From: Parus major
Lineage: Eukaryota > Chordata > Aves > Passeriformes > Paridae
NCBI RefSeq assembly: GCF_001522545.3
Contig: NC_031799.1
Coordinates: forward strand, 30,399,912 to 30,463,911
DNA length: 64,000 bases
Reading direction: 5' to 3'
The notes beneath the pieces are model-generated. The model was not told where the DNA came from and did no database searches. It was given only the letters and a program-made list of their open reading frames with translations. Positions 28,740 to 40,489 of the stretch are shown here, piece after piece. Both the position numbers and the translations under genes were made by a program. Numbering within the stretch: the first letter of the stretch is position 1; every line of letters starts with the position of its first letter.

Positions 28740-29165
28740 AAGGGAGGCCACAGACTGCTCCCTCCTCCCCTACCTGCCAGCATCCCCTCCTGTGAAAGGG
28801 ACAAAAGGAAGAGATCAAGAGTTGAGATAAGGAACAATTTACTGGAAACAGCTATGATATATGAAAACAAACAGCGGCAGCAAGAATATTAATAATGTTG
28901 TACAAGAGATGGTGATTCCCATGTAAAAATACCAGCCATGCCTGACCTGACAGCTGCCCAGCAGTGAATAGTTATGGTTCTCTGCCCCACCACACTCTGT
29001 TCCTCCCAAAGCCAAGGCCCTGCTCCCAGAAGCAAGAGTCACTCACTCCTGCCCCAGGTGGTAACTGGATTTGGAATAACAACCCAGACATGCCTAGGAG
29101 GCTTAAGGCTCCTCCCCTCATGGCTACCACCAAAAATTAACTCTGTCCTGGCTGAAACCAGGGCA
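28740..29165 (-). mobile_element. ERVL-like solo LTR, 3' end incomplete
   Basis: Read on the minus strand, the element starts at 29165 with TGCCCTGGTTTCAG followed by the conserved 'gacagagttaattttt' box (29128-29145 region). Toward its 3' end it has the 'ccttatctcaac' box (complement near 28823-28836) and an AT-rich trinucleotide tract just before it (28880-28900). This layout is that of the bird ERVL-type LTR also seen at 38334, 47672 and 54200. The last few tens of bases, normally ending in 'aaccacgaca', are not visible, so the left boundary is approximate. No internal retroviral coding region lies nearby, so this is a solo or truncated LTR. No clear target duplication was found. Confidence 0.8.
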
Positions 29166-32100
29166 ATTTCTCATCAAAGTCATAACTAAGATCTTAACTA
29201 TTACCAAACTAAGCTGAAATCAGAACTTTGTCCAAGATCTAAAATAATATTAAGAATGTCTCTATTAAATTAGCTCTGTTATGCTTATGGAGGATCACTG
29301 GTTCAACTATGCAACACTCACAAAAAAATAGTTTCAAAACAAGCAAGCTGATACCAACAGAGGTTTTGGGGAATCTTGACATTCTTTTTCTCATCCTTTC
29401 ATAGTCAATGAAGACTGACTCAGACTGATTTGTTCTCATTATATTAATTTATAAAAAGCAAAGAATGGGAGGAGGAGGAGAAGGGTTAAAAAAGAGGGTA
29501 CTTACAATTTTTATTTTTTTTTTTTTCTATTTGCAGAAAAAGCTTTTGCACCTGAGAAGTGACTTCTAGTTTAAAGGAAAATGAGTCATCTCCATCTCAC
29601 ACCAGATACAGCCTGCACATGTGAGTTTCTCTCATTGCTTTCTGCTGAGAAAGAATTTCACAGATGCTGATATGAATGCAACATCTATTGTCCTACAGTG
29701 GAGTAGAAACCAGTAAAAGAAGGTATGAAAAAGGAAACTTTTGTCCATAATTTTGCTATCTTATTCCAATTATTTTTATATTAATTTTCTTAATCAAGGT
29801 GTGAAGCATAATTCAATATACAGAAAATATTCACCATGTCTATGTGGAACCAGAAACCTGGGTTTCTGACATCTCATCCTGCTTAATAACACCTCAGAGC
29901 AGTGTTTTCCTTAGAGGAATATGGTATACAAGAGAAGAAACAGGCCAAGAATTTTCACAGTGACCAAAGTGGCTCAAATTATCTAGTTTTTTACCTTAAT
30001 ATACTGTAGTACCTCTAGCTGCAAAACACCAGAGCATAAAGGCATAGCCAGAATATCATGGAGGAAAGGGAGAAGAAAAAATACCTGGGCACAACGATTG
30101 AGAACAAAACATCTTACAGTTCTGGCAAGCTTTCAGAGCTTACTTTTTTTCCTCCAAAATTATGAGCAGATGTGAGCAAATGCTGTGTAAAAGACTGAGC
30201 TTCCACCTTAAATGGAAGATAAAATGCAAAAACAACCTAGAAATCAGTGCCTGCAATACCAGTACTGTGAGAGATTATGAGGAATGGAAAGGTTAGGAAA
30301 AATTTCAGGAGAAATTCTTAAATTGCAACTGCTTCTTTGAACAAAATGTGGTCTACAGGACTTAAGGTACCCCAACTCAAAATGTCCTTTTCTGTGCTAA
30401 AAAGCATTTAATAACATTAATAAGAGAGGAAAGCTTGCAAAATTGGTACTCTGCAGTTATTCTTGAAATAATCTCAATTGTTTTCCATCCTCTGTCAAAT
30501 AAAGCTTATAGATTAATCCAGGATAAATTTTGTACTATCACTAACATTGTTCATCTAGTAGATTAAGTGAATCTGCACAAGAAAAGGGGTCAATAATAGG
30601 GGGATTTTTTCAAGGAAAGCACATTTAAGCTGTATCAAGAGAGTGGTGAAAGGGAGGAAAATGGGAATTCACAACCATTCAAACAGGAAGACCCAACTGG
30701 TCCCCTATGGAAAGGCCAATAATTTAAAATAAGACCAAGAGAACTTAATTTATCTACTACCTTTAATGGTAAGCTCTGAGTTTCAAAATGCACTTCTGCT
30801 GACACACTGACTTAGTTTTCGTGCTTAGTACTGGATTTTTGCAGTCTGGCAATTTTTTATGGTATTCCTTTAATTTCTCCAGAGCCAGTTAAACCTAACA
30901 TAACTTGTGGTTTTCAGGACAGAATAGAATATAAACATAGTTGCCTTTCTAAATGAAGCCTAAACAATCAGGATATCTGGGGAAAGTGTGGTATGTGAAT
31001 CTACAGAAATGTTGTAAAATTGCTTCATTTTGCATTACATGCTAGTTTATTTTTGATTTTCGGCTGTTCAGGAAATTTTGTTTGCCACTTTTCATATCCC
31101 AGTCATGCAGCAACATTGTTTCATGAAAAAATACTGAACTGAGAGCAAACCTAAGTGCAGACCACCAATTCCTATACTTTGTAATAGCAAGCCTTTCATT
31201 TTTCTCAAAGTCTGCTGCTACCACAAAAAAGCATATATAAAAGGGAACCTCTAACTTTTATATTTGAAGAAAGAATTTGAAAATATATGATAAATATACA
31301 TCAGCTCCTCAAAGACACCAAAACAAAATGGAAAGCCCCAAGATACCCTTATCATGTTTTTTTTTGAGAAGCCAGGGGGGTCTACCATCTGGGTTTTCTT
31401 ACTTTTATGTTGGCATTACTACAAATTTCTCATCATCTTCTGCAATTGCAGTAAGTGTTATAAGGAGAAAGCTCAGTAAATTAAGAAAAGACTTCTAAGC
31501 TGCTCAGCCCATACCAGGTCAAACACACCTGCACATACCTTCTGAATCAGGATTGTCTCAGGGGGAAGGGCTAGAAATACTTCTTTACCACACAATTTGG
31601 CAACATGTCAGAGATGTCAAGTCAGCTTTGAGCATGCTCTCACAATTGTCAGGGATGCTAGTGACCTGAAGCATGGAGCAGGCCAGTGCAGCTGCCCCAC
31701 AGCAGCACTGACACAAGTGGCTCCTGAGACCTGCTCTCTTGACCAGGACACAGGCAGTCACAGAAGTCCCTGTGAAAGTGAGGCTGGTCTTTCTGTGGTG
31801 GTCCAACAGCCACGTTCACAAATGCTACCATAAAATTCCCAGGGATGGGCCTAACAGTGCGATGAAGGATTCACTGACAGAATGCAGTTAAATAGCCTCT
31901 GAAGGATAGTCCCAAAAGCTTCACCACAATGTAGAGCAATTCACTCATTTTTTGCAGCCTTACAGAAAGAACTCTGGAATCTTCTTGTTCTCAAGAGGGT
32001 TAAAGGGAAACCTGTAGGCTAAAGGATCCTTTAACTGATCAAAAAAGCAAGGTTTGACAAAACATAAGAATAAAAACAATAATAAGGTACAGAAGTGACT

Positions 32101-33849
32101 GTCATTTGAAATGGACTCAGTGCAGAAAAGCTGTTTTACACAGGGTTGGCACTCTTTGAAAAGCTTCCAGTATATTTTATGCTGCCATGTGATCTGTCTT
32201 TATAATCAATAGTGAAGAAATGTGAGCAGGGAAAAAAATGAAAGGTTTTAAATATGGTGGGGAGTTTTAACAGAAAAAAATAATCAAACAGTCTACTGAA
32301 AATTGTAGCTTGTAAGCGTAGAACATTATTTTCTAAACAAGAAAAAATTTCTGCAAAAAAAATAATGCATACAGATATTTTTTCCAGAAACTCTCACTTC
32401 ATTATCCTCATAAAAACACTAAAAATCATAGAATTATCTGCAGCCATTTTAAGTCTGTTTATTTGCAGCTGCAAACTGTATAGAAATGCACAGTGTTCAA
32501 AACTTGGAATTTATTAAAAAGTGGTTAAGAGCAATGTGAATTTCAGCCAACTGAAAAGAAAAAGGGAGACTATTAAGCTAGAAAATATCATTATTCCAAC
32601 CTCTCTCAGCATCATAATTTCAATCTATTTACAGAAACCTTAAGGAGATATGAACTAAAAAGAATTGGGCTGTGGTAGTCCTGTCAGCTATGCTAATCTG
32701 GAGAACAGAATTTTGTAGGGGAATGTAAATCTCTCATGATTTTCAAAAGGGGCTGAACATTCACCTCCTCTCTAAACTCTATTTTTTTTTAGTGGGTGGT
32801 AGAGGGCAAGAAGAAGGAGGAAGGAGGGGGAGGGAGGAGAAGTTTAGAGATTAAAATCACTTACCGCTTTGTTTAAATATACGGTGTGTGTTTAAATATA
32901 CAGTGTGTGTATATACAAGGTACTCAGTTTATTAGGGCACAGGAATTATAAATCAGTTTTACAGAGCCAAAACTGGTATGATATAAACTTCCAGTTTGTC
33001 AGTCTCTTCTTGGAACAGGCTTTACATCAGAAATGTGTCAGTAAAGCTAAAACCTTATGAAGATCTGCTAGTCTAAAATTCTCATTATGTTTATTATTGT
33101 ACCTGTTTCTGCAAAGTAATGGGAACCTTCATTCTCACATAAATCCTCCTTTTTTATACTATTTTCTGAGGTTGTACTCAAAATCAACATGGTTTCTTAA
33201 ATTTATCCTAGTCCCCTAATTGCTTAGAATACTATTTTTTCATTTCGGAGATAAGCCAATGTTGTAATTAATTATATGCTATACACAACAACTGTCTTAG
33301 ATCTGTCTTCAAAAGCCAGGTGTAGTTTAAAACTAAGATCTAAGACTCCCTAAACTGCGCCTCTTCCCCAAAGACATTCACATGCATACATGCTTTTTTT
33401 TTAGTATGGTTAATATGCTGTGAACTCTAGACTCTGTCATAAATAAAAGTGAGAAAGTGTAATTAATGTTACTCTGGGAACCATAACTTCAGGATTTTTT
33501 GGCCATGTGAATCAATTCATTAACTGGGGTTATGGTAGTTTTTGTAACCTATCTACATTCTTGTACATATCAGGAGGCCTGCTTCCATTGTAATGTTTTC
33601 AATCAGAAGAAACCACAAAATATTTCCAGCTGAAATTTCTCTGTTACATGTGTTCATTCTTTTTCCTTTCCATTTCATACCTTTACATTGTGAGGTTTTG
33701 TACCTCTTATCTTAGAACTGCTCTATTTCACCTTTTTCTTTATATCTGGCATGTTTTTGCTCTCAGATTAACCTGTCTGTAAATTTCTCCCCATGCCTAA
33801 TTCTTCTAATATCCTATCTATCCTAATCCTTATTTTCTATTTACAACTA
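29166..33849. other. Unique DNA with one exon-like segment
   Basis: No gene is assigned. The segment contains the exon-like element 29537-29620 (separate entry), a slightly GC-richer unrecognised patch at 31590-31850 and a purine-rich run at 32805-32845. A 19-bp unit is repeated twice with one mismatch at 32871-32908. Frames in the 31.6-31.8 kb patch overlap on both strands and match nothing that I recognise. Confidence 0.6.
29537..29620 (+). other. Candidate spliced exon (acceptor and donor signals)
   Basis: A long T-rich tract (29506-29530) ends in 'ctatttgcag' at 29536, a strong vertebrate 3' splice acceptor. Eighty-four bases later the sequence reads 'cat|GTGAGT' at 29621, a good 5' donor on the intron side. 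Inside is ATG at 29581 with A at -3, preceded by an in-frame TAA at 29572; it would open a reading frame of 13 codons plus one base before the donor. This could be a 5'-UTR/start exon, a lncRNA exon or a chance pair of signals. The peptide resembles nothing that I know. Such pairs do occur by chance in 64 kb. Confidence 0.22.
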
Positions 33850-33985
33850 GTGAGGCTGTACTAGTGAGAGTGCTCTTGTCAGTGGTGGGTTTCCCAGTCC
33901 AAGAGACAAGAACACTATGGAGAAAGTCCAGCACAGGGCCAGAAAGATGATCAGTGAATTATCACGAGCATAGGCTTGATAATTT
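33850..33985 (+). mobile_element. Short CR1 LINE fragment
   Basis: Plus-strand similarity to the CR1 region after the RT core: 'cccagtccaagaga', then 'ggagaaagtccagcacagggcc', then 'aaagatgatcag'. This corresponds to the conserved stretch around 'gagagggtccagaggagggccac...aagatgatc'. The 5' part (33850-33895) is more diverged and the element stops near 33985 without a 3' tail, so it is a fragment. It encodes nothing. Confidence 0.75.
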
Positions 33986-36900
33986 ACTGCATTGCCCTTG
34001 GTCTCCTGTAGGTTCCTGTGGCCCTTTTTCACAAGCTTTGTGTGTGTTCTATTTAAAGTCTGTCCCTCCTGAGAGACCTGCATATAGCTCACTGCTAAAA
34101 ACTTGGAGGGAAAATCCACAGATTTCTGACTCATTTGAATTCAGGAGTGAGAGCTCTAAGGTTGAAATGATGAAACTAGTTAAATACAAAATAAAATTGA
34201 AACCATCCCAAGCATACATACTCTCAGCTTGGGAGTTTGAGAGTTCAGTTAGGGTTTAGAAACAAGAAATGGAAATCTAATCTGAAAGCATTTTAGGACT
34301 TGCACTTTGTAGCAACATAACCAGAAGTTTCTGCCTTAGAGCCAAGGGTGCAATCAGCATGCTTGATATTGTATGCAGGCAATGTGGTAAGAAGCACTCA
34401 GCTCAAAGAGCAGGCTGTGGTAGTGTTTTTTTCCCATGCACAGAATCATTTACCTGCTGTCCCTTCCACGCCATCCAGAGACTTTCATGTGTTTCAAGAG
34501 TTTAGGTGTCCCTACTCTTCTGAGCTGGGGTCAGAACTCTGCAAGTACATTCATTCTTCAGTGACCTGATCAAACAAGGAAGTTCTGGAACACTCACAGG
34601 AGAATCCAAACCCTCTTTTACACCCTCTTTCTGGCCTAGAAAAAAGCCAGATAGGTTCAATTAACCTATCCTCTTCAAAAATGAGCTTCTGTGGTCTATT
34701 TCAGGCAGCCTTATTATCTAAGCAGCTTTTTCCAAGAAATGGAAGACAAGATACTGAAAATGAGAAGTTTCATAGAGCATGATTTATAAATTAAAAATAT
34801 CTAAGAATTTTCAGTGCTGCAATCCTAGTAAAATACTTCATTTCACATACATGCAACTTTTAAAATGCAAGTGCTTAGCTTCATGTAAAATAGAGTGAAA
34901 GTAAGTATTTTTTGCTTTCATTGTAGAAGTATTATGAAACAAATTTTCAACTTAGTTTTAGATAGAGTATGCACAACATATGTATGTATTTATATTAAAC
35001 ATTTTTTTTATTTATTTCTCCTCAATTTTAAACATGAAACTCACAGGAAAAATTGTTTGGGTATGTGTTTCCACATATGTAAAAAAGTGTTTTGCAGCAT
35101 CCCAAAATTGTGCTTCCTACTTTGCACACACAACTCCAGGTATGGTGCCAATAGCCATAATACAGTATTTGTCAGTTGGCCTTCTCCGTGACTCTAAGCT
35201 GACACATGATCCACACTGCTCTCCAGGGAACTAGGATACACTAATTGAGTCAGGGCTGTTGTGGAATATTAAGGCAGTTTTATAAAGCAAGTGTCAGTCC
35301 ACTAAGAAGTGGAGTAGAAACAGAAATTATATATGAAGAAACTTTGAAAAAGTCTATTTCCTGGGCAGACTGTCCTTGTCTAAGGGATGATGGAGAAGGC
35401 TGCCATACAATAATTGTGTCTCACCCTACATAGTTGCAGGCATAGTGGTTTTACAATATATAATGCTATTAGGATTGGACTCTGATATGGTAAATTATAG
35501 GGAAAATCATTAATTAGTCGCAGTCAAAATATCAAAAGCAATAGGAATCATAGTTTAAAAATCCAGATAAGATTCCATACATGAAACATGTTTGAGGTCA
35601 AATTACCATTTTAGAGCACCTGTGGTTACAATTCTTATTTATTTATACAACATAATTTATGGGACCATACTGATAAATAGAAGACAATACCCTATGCTGA
35701 AAATTTACAGTGTCAAAAGCCAGTCTTGTCACAGGACTTTGTTCAGCTAAAAGAGGGCTAAGAAACAAGAACATTATTTCTGGGTCCCTCCAACACTCAC
35801 ACATTGCAAACCCTTGCAGCTGAGTCCTTGATATTGTTCTAGGGGTGCAAAGAGGACAGGAATGTAGCACAGTTGTAACACAGGTGGGCATCAGTCTGAC
35901 TTTTCTAATCCCATAACAAAAGCAGAAAGGGGAGTAGTCAGGCAGTGATCACCTGTATCTTCGTTAGCCCTAAGGCTCATGTGGGTTGCACGTTAGGCAC
36001 AATACGATATCCAGAATGAAGCTGGTGCAAAACCGCTTATACTACCATCTGCAGGGACTCAGGCACAGACAGCACTGAAAAGAGAGCTAGAGATGCAAAG
36101 CTACTTTTTGAAAGATGAGCTACTCGTTGAGGGAGCCCATCAGTCATGCGTGTCAACTCTTAACTGCGTTTTGCCAGGGGCGTTAACGGATAAACTAACA
36201 GTCGTAGCTGCAAGGAATCTATCTTCTTCATGTTTTCCAAGTCCTGCCGTAGGCTAACATTTAGCAAATAAAAAACTTCTCTAATACAGCTTTTGGAGGA
36301 AGAAGCAGGAAGAACAGATGAATAGGGGAATCTTGTGTAAGATCTAGAGTTCCCAACCCTTTCTACCTTTGCCTTACATTCATCACTGTGAAATGTGTGT
36401 GATTGGGAGAGTATGTGCTAAAAGAAGCAAATACTTTGTGAAATACCCGTGTCATTGATAACTTGAGAGCTACAATTTGAGTGGCAGCATGTGGGGATGT
36501 CAATGTTATGACAAGACATTCTTGGGATACGAATACTAATGATAAAACTTTTTACTGAATCAGCAGCTCTAGTAGCAGTGATGGTACCAGAATCAGTTAA
36601 AGTGTTTTTATTGCTTGAGTCAGTTGAAAATGGACAAAAATTACAATTGTAACAATTAATTTTATTAAATATTATATTCATTTTTATATATTGAAAAGCC
36701 TTTTTTTTATTCATTCTCACAAGGAAAATATCTGAAGGGCTAGGAGCTATCATGATGTTGAAAAAATAACTGGAAAGGAAAGTTTGTAAAAGACACTGAA
36801 ATTACAGGAAGTTTTTTAGACAGTAATATCGCTCTTGCTCATTAAAACACCTACATTTTCAGCTATTAGTAAAAATAAAAATAATTTGATAATGCCTGAA

Positions 36901-38333
36901 ACATATTATTGAATACTTAAATTAATTGAATTAATTAATTAATTGAAACTGAATTACTTAAAATCAGTACCATTGCTCCAAAATATTTATAAACTGATGG
37001 TGGTCAGAGTGCTTGAATGTCTGTGAAAATAATCTCTTCCATTGTTGCCACAAGAATAAAAGGAACTTTTCTTAATATTTGTAAAGCTGATACTTCCAAA
37101 TTTTTGAAGTTTGCAGACTTATTGCAGAGAAGCCATGAGAATTTTAGGAACAATATTTTACAAGATTGTCTCTTTCCTTTTTTTACAATATGCATCTCTT
37201 TCCTGGACTTTGAACTTTTATTACTCATGATAGTGCCATCTTAATTTTTTCATTAAAAGTACTACTGGTCAATTCTCTTCTGAAAGCTGGATTGTCACAC
37301 CACTTGAAGATATATGGTGATAGGCAAAAAAAACCATTCTAAAGTTACTGCAAGTGACACATTTTCAAAAAACCTACAGGGTGTGGAACTAAAGGAGGAA
37401 TAAAGCAAATTTCCTTGTTATTTCTGGAAAGAAAGTATATCTGCCATATCTTACCACAGTAGGGCCTGCAAGGTGCATGTCATTATATGTTCCAAATTAG
37501 CCATGTCCGCTTTTCTTCCCAACTGACCCTCAGAAAGGCCTTGCTTTTCTCTTACAGTTGTTAACTACATAGGGTCTTTCCTCTGGTAGAGACAAAAAGA
37601 CTAAACTAGAAATTAACAGTTAAATGCTACCGTTACTACTACTAGCAGTAACTTTAAAAATTCCTCTCTGTAAGGGCTAAAGTAACATTACTCAGCTAAC
37701 TGGACCTCAAGAAACCTCTGAAGCTCAGAGGAATACCAATTTCCACATCTCTGGCTCACTGATGTGCTCTCTCTAGAAAGGTCAACTGAATCAGATTGAA
37801 AACCAAAAGGGAATTGAGAAAAATGCATGTATGGACTGGTTGAGAGAACTTTTAATTGCAAGTGAGTTAGAAATAACACATGAGTGTATTATTCTTTTCT
37901 GCTAGACACTGGGAGCCATGCAGACCACAGAAAGTCTTCGCATGAATTAAAATAAGAGAACCTCTGTTTTTCATATATATAGTCATAAAATTCTGGTTTC
38001 TGTTAAAGTGTTCTTTCAAAAGGAGACAATACATTGTAAAATTGAAATACTTCTTATTGAAGTGTTAGCTATAGCCTGCATTTAGATTTGAAATATTTGA
38101 GAAAGCTACCTGCAAGTATATTCTGATTTAGTTTGCTTGTTTTGCTACCCTTCAAGGAGTAAGGCCTTGATTTATGTTCTTCATGGAGTAAAGAACCATG
38201 AAAATGTCAGGAAAAAAAAAAAATATATATATATATACATATGGTACAACATGTTTTACTCAAAACCTTATTTTTCTTATTTTCCTCCCCTTATTTTTCT
38301 TTTTCACATGTCACCTCCTCTACATTAACTTAC
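33986..38333. other. Unique DNA including a CpG-dense patch
   Basis: No gene recognised. The distinctive content is the CpG-dense patch at 35962-36249 (own entry), an AT-only TTAATTAA-rich palindromic stretch near 36920-36946, and an A run followed by a TA dinucleotide repeat at about 38211-38240. Frames here are short and unremarkable. Confidence 0.6.
35962..36249. other. CpG-dense unique patch, function unknown
   Basis: Eleven CpG dinucleotides lie within 288 bp (at 35962, 35991, 36005, 36034, 36125, 36149, 36167, 36181, 36187, 36203 and 36248), whereas neighbouring kilobases have very few. The patch is not GC-rich enough for a classic CpG island. I recognise neither a repeat family nor a coding frame. 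It could be a young or unmethylated insertion, for example part of an LTR, or a regulatory element. The observation is direct; the interpretation is open. Confidence 0.5.
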
Positions 38334-38919
38334 TGTCCTGCTTTCAGCAGGACAGAGTTAATTTTATTCTCAGTTGCTGTTACAGTCCTGTGTTTTGGAT
38401 CTGGAATGAGAATGGATAACACACTGATGTTTTGGGTTTTTGCTAAGTCATGTTTATCTTAAGTCAAGGACTTTTCCTTGTCTCATGCTCTGCCAGTGAG
38501 GAGGTAAGCAAGAGAAGCTGTGAAGGAGAACAGCTGGGATATGTCACCCAAACTGTCCTAAAGGATACTCCACATCACAAAACATCATGACCAGTATGTA
38601 AACCGGGGAAAGTTACCCAGAAGGGGCAGATCTGGGTTCAGGAAGGGGGGTCTGGCATCAGTCAGTGTCTGGTGAGCAATTGCATTGTGCATAATTTGGG
38701 TTTTTTTCCTTGTTATTATCATTATGGATATATTTTTTACCATTATTATAATTAATATATTTTATTTTATTTTCAATTTTTAATCTGATCTTTTCCCAGC
38801 CTACAAGTTTTACTTTGATTCTTCTCACCATTCCACCAGATTGGAGTACAGGAGGAGAGGAAAGGTTGAGCAAGTGGCTGCATAGTATTTAGTCTCCAGC
38901 TGGGCTTAAAATGACAACA
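38334..38919 (+). mobile_element. ERVL-like solo LTR with target-site duplication
   Basis: Starts with TGTCCTGCTTTCAG at 38334, followed by the 'gacagagttaatttt' box, 'gataacacactgatgtttt', 'gtcaaggacttttc', a degenerate core-promoter region near 38597-38610 ('gtatgtaaac'), an AT-rich tract (38713-38785), and a 3' end running 'ctccagctgggcttaaaatgacaaca' split over 38894-38919. It is flanked by cttac (38329-38333) and cctac (38920-38924), a 5-bp target duplication with one mismatch, as expected for ERVL-type integration. No gag, pol or env remains, so it is a solo LTR left by LTR-LTR recombination. At 586 bp it looks essentially full length. Confidence 0.88.
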
Positions 38920-39075
38920 CCTACATATCCATGTGGTCATTTTGAAGTAAATTATACCAAGTAAAGTCAGGATAAAATTGGGATACAGAATTTGGCATTT
39001 TCTAGGGGGTTTTAAGCTCATATTAAGGACAATTGGAGTCAAAGAATAAAATTAGATAGAGAGATAGACAGATGG

Positions 39076-39135
<60 letters not shown>

Positions 39136-40489
39136 AAGATAGATGGAAAAGTGCCATGAGAGAAAAAGGCAACCAACATGGATCTCAGTACAGCTTCAGT
39201 TGCTCAGGCAACAGAATTCACAAGAATAAGAATTGGGAATCTATCTCCATGTCAACCCTTAGAGACAAAATTTCATTCCAAACCAAACTGCTGTTTTAAA
39301 TGAAAAACATATTTTCTCATCAAGATTAATATATTACTATTAAGTTGTTTATCAAGTTCTAATAAAAACATTTTAGAAACTGCTGTGGTCCCTAGAGTTG
39401 CTTGAAGCATTGTATTCCAGGATGCTTCAGGAATGCTGATCAGCTGTAAGATTGTGGTTAGAGAACTTCTGACATATATGTATGTACCACAAGACTTTCT
39501 CCCTAAAGAAGCTGTTCAAGAATGTGGTGTATTATATAAAAAATGCCACGAATTCTGTGAAATCTAAAATTTCATTGAGGGCTTTCAGTGGAAGTTTTAG
39601 TTAGAAGTCATTATGTAAGATTTCTAGATTAAAGACAATTGTGTCTGTTGGTTTTGATACAAAAATGTGGAATTATATTTTACAAGCATTCTTACTGGCA
39701 GTCATAATGCTATTTTATAATTTACGGGAGTGTGTCTGAAACTATGAAACATCATGTCAAAGTCCAAGGTACTGGAAAACAGTGAATAAGAAACATGAGT
39801 GCATTTTTTCTTTATTAAATGATAGTTGGGAATGTCATTTTTCTACAACTAAACATAGACTAAATGTAATCTCTTTCAAGAACATATTGTTTTGATGTTA
39901 ATCTCAATGTAGCTGCACAAGTTAGGCTTCTCAGAGAGAAAAAATGAGCTGAAAAGCTTGAAAACAAAAAGTTGTCTGAGATTTTTGCTACTTTCTACAT
40001 CTGAACAGTCTCAAAATATTAAGAGAACCAAGATTTCCTCCAAGTATTTTGGCCCTTTTAGTTCATATCCGAAACAAATGACAAAATAAAAAGCACAGAG
40101 TATTAAAGATAATTCTGTCTAATACTTCATGGCTTTGGTCCCTGTTTAAGTAAACTTTGTACTCCTCCAGCTCTGTAAAGTATATGTAAGTGGTACACAA
40201 CAGCTTTCTATTAAACTTTCTCTTTACCATCAAGACAGATTTTTGCCCCTAACTAATTCCTTGCTCTTTATCTTATAGAACCTTCTGCTTTATCATAAAA
40301 TGATGTTACAGCTTTTACTTTGGTAGAAACAATATTATCACTTGTACCTGGAAGAAACTGGCAAGGTAAAATTTGCTTGGTATTTCGTCAAGACAAATAT
40401 AACTGAGATGAGTACACCCAGCAAAATCTTACATCATTTTCAAGATACCCCAAAATTCTAATTCAAAACCAAGTATCTTTCAACCTGAC
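38920..40489. other. Unique DNA with AGAT microsatellite
   Basis: Apart from the tetranucleotide repeat at 39052-39146 (own entry) this is AT-rich unique sequence with no recognisable exon or element. It ends where CR1 similarity begins at about 40490. Confidence 0.65.
39052..39146. repeat. (AGAT)n microsatellite
   Basis: A perfect tract of about 15 GATA/AGAT units occupies 39076-39134 and is flanked by imperfect units on both sides (agag, agac, agaa). The length and purity suggest that it is polymorphic. There is no sign of function beyond repeat instability. Confidence 0.97.

Noticed and set aside
31590..31850. GC-richer patch with overlapping frames on both strands, considered as an exon or LTR
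   Set aside because: No recognised protein, LTR boxes or splice signals; left as unassigned.
32418..32440. 'aatcatagaat' as a CR1 tail on the minus strand
   Set aside because: The adjacent sequence lacks the CR1 'ggttggaagggacc' block, so it is probably chance.
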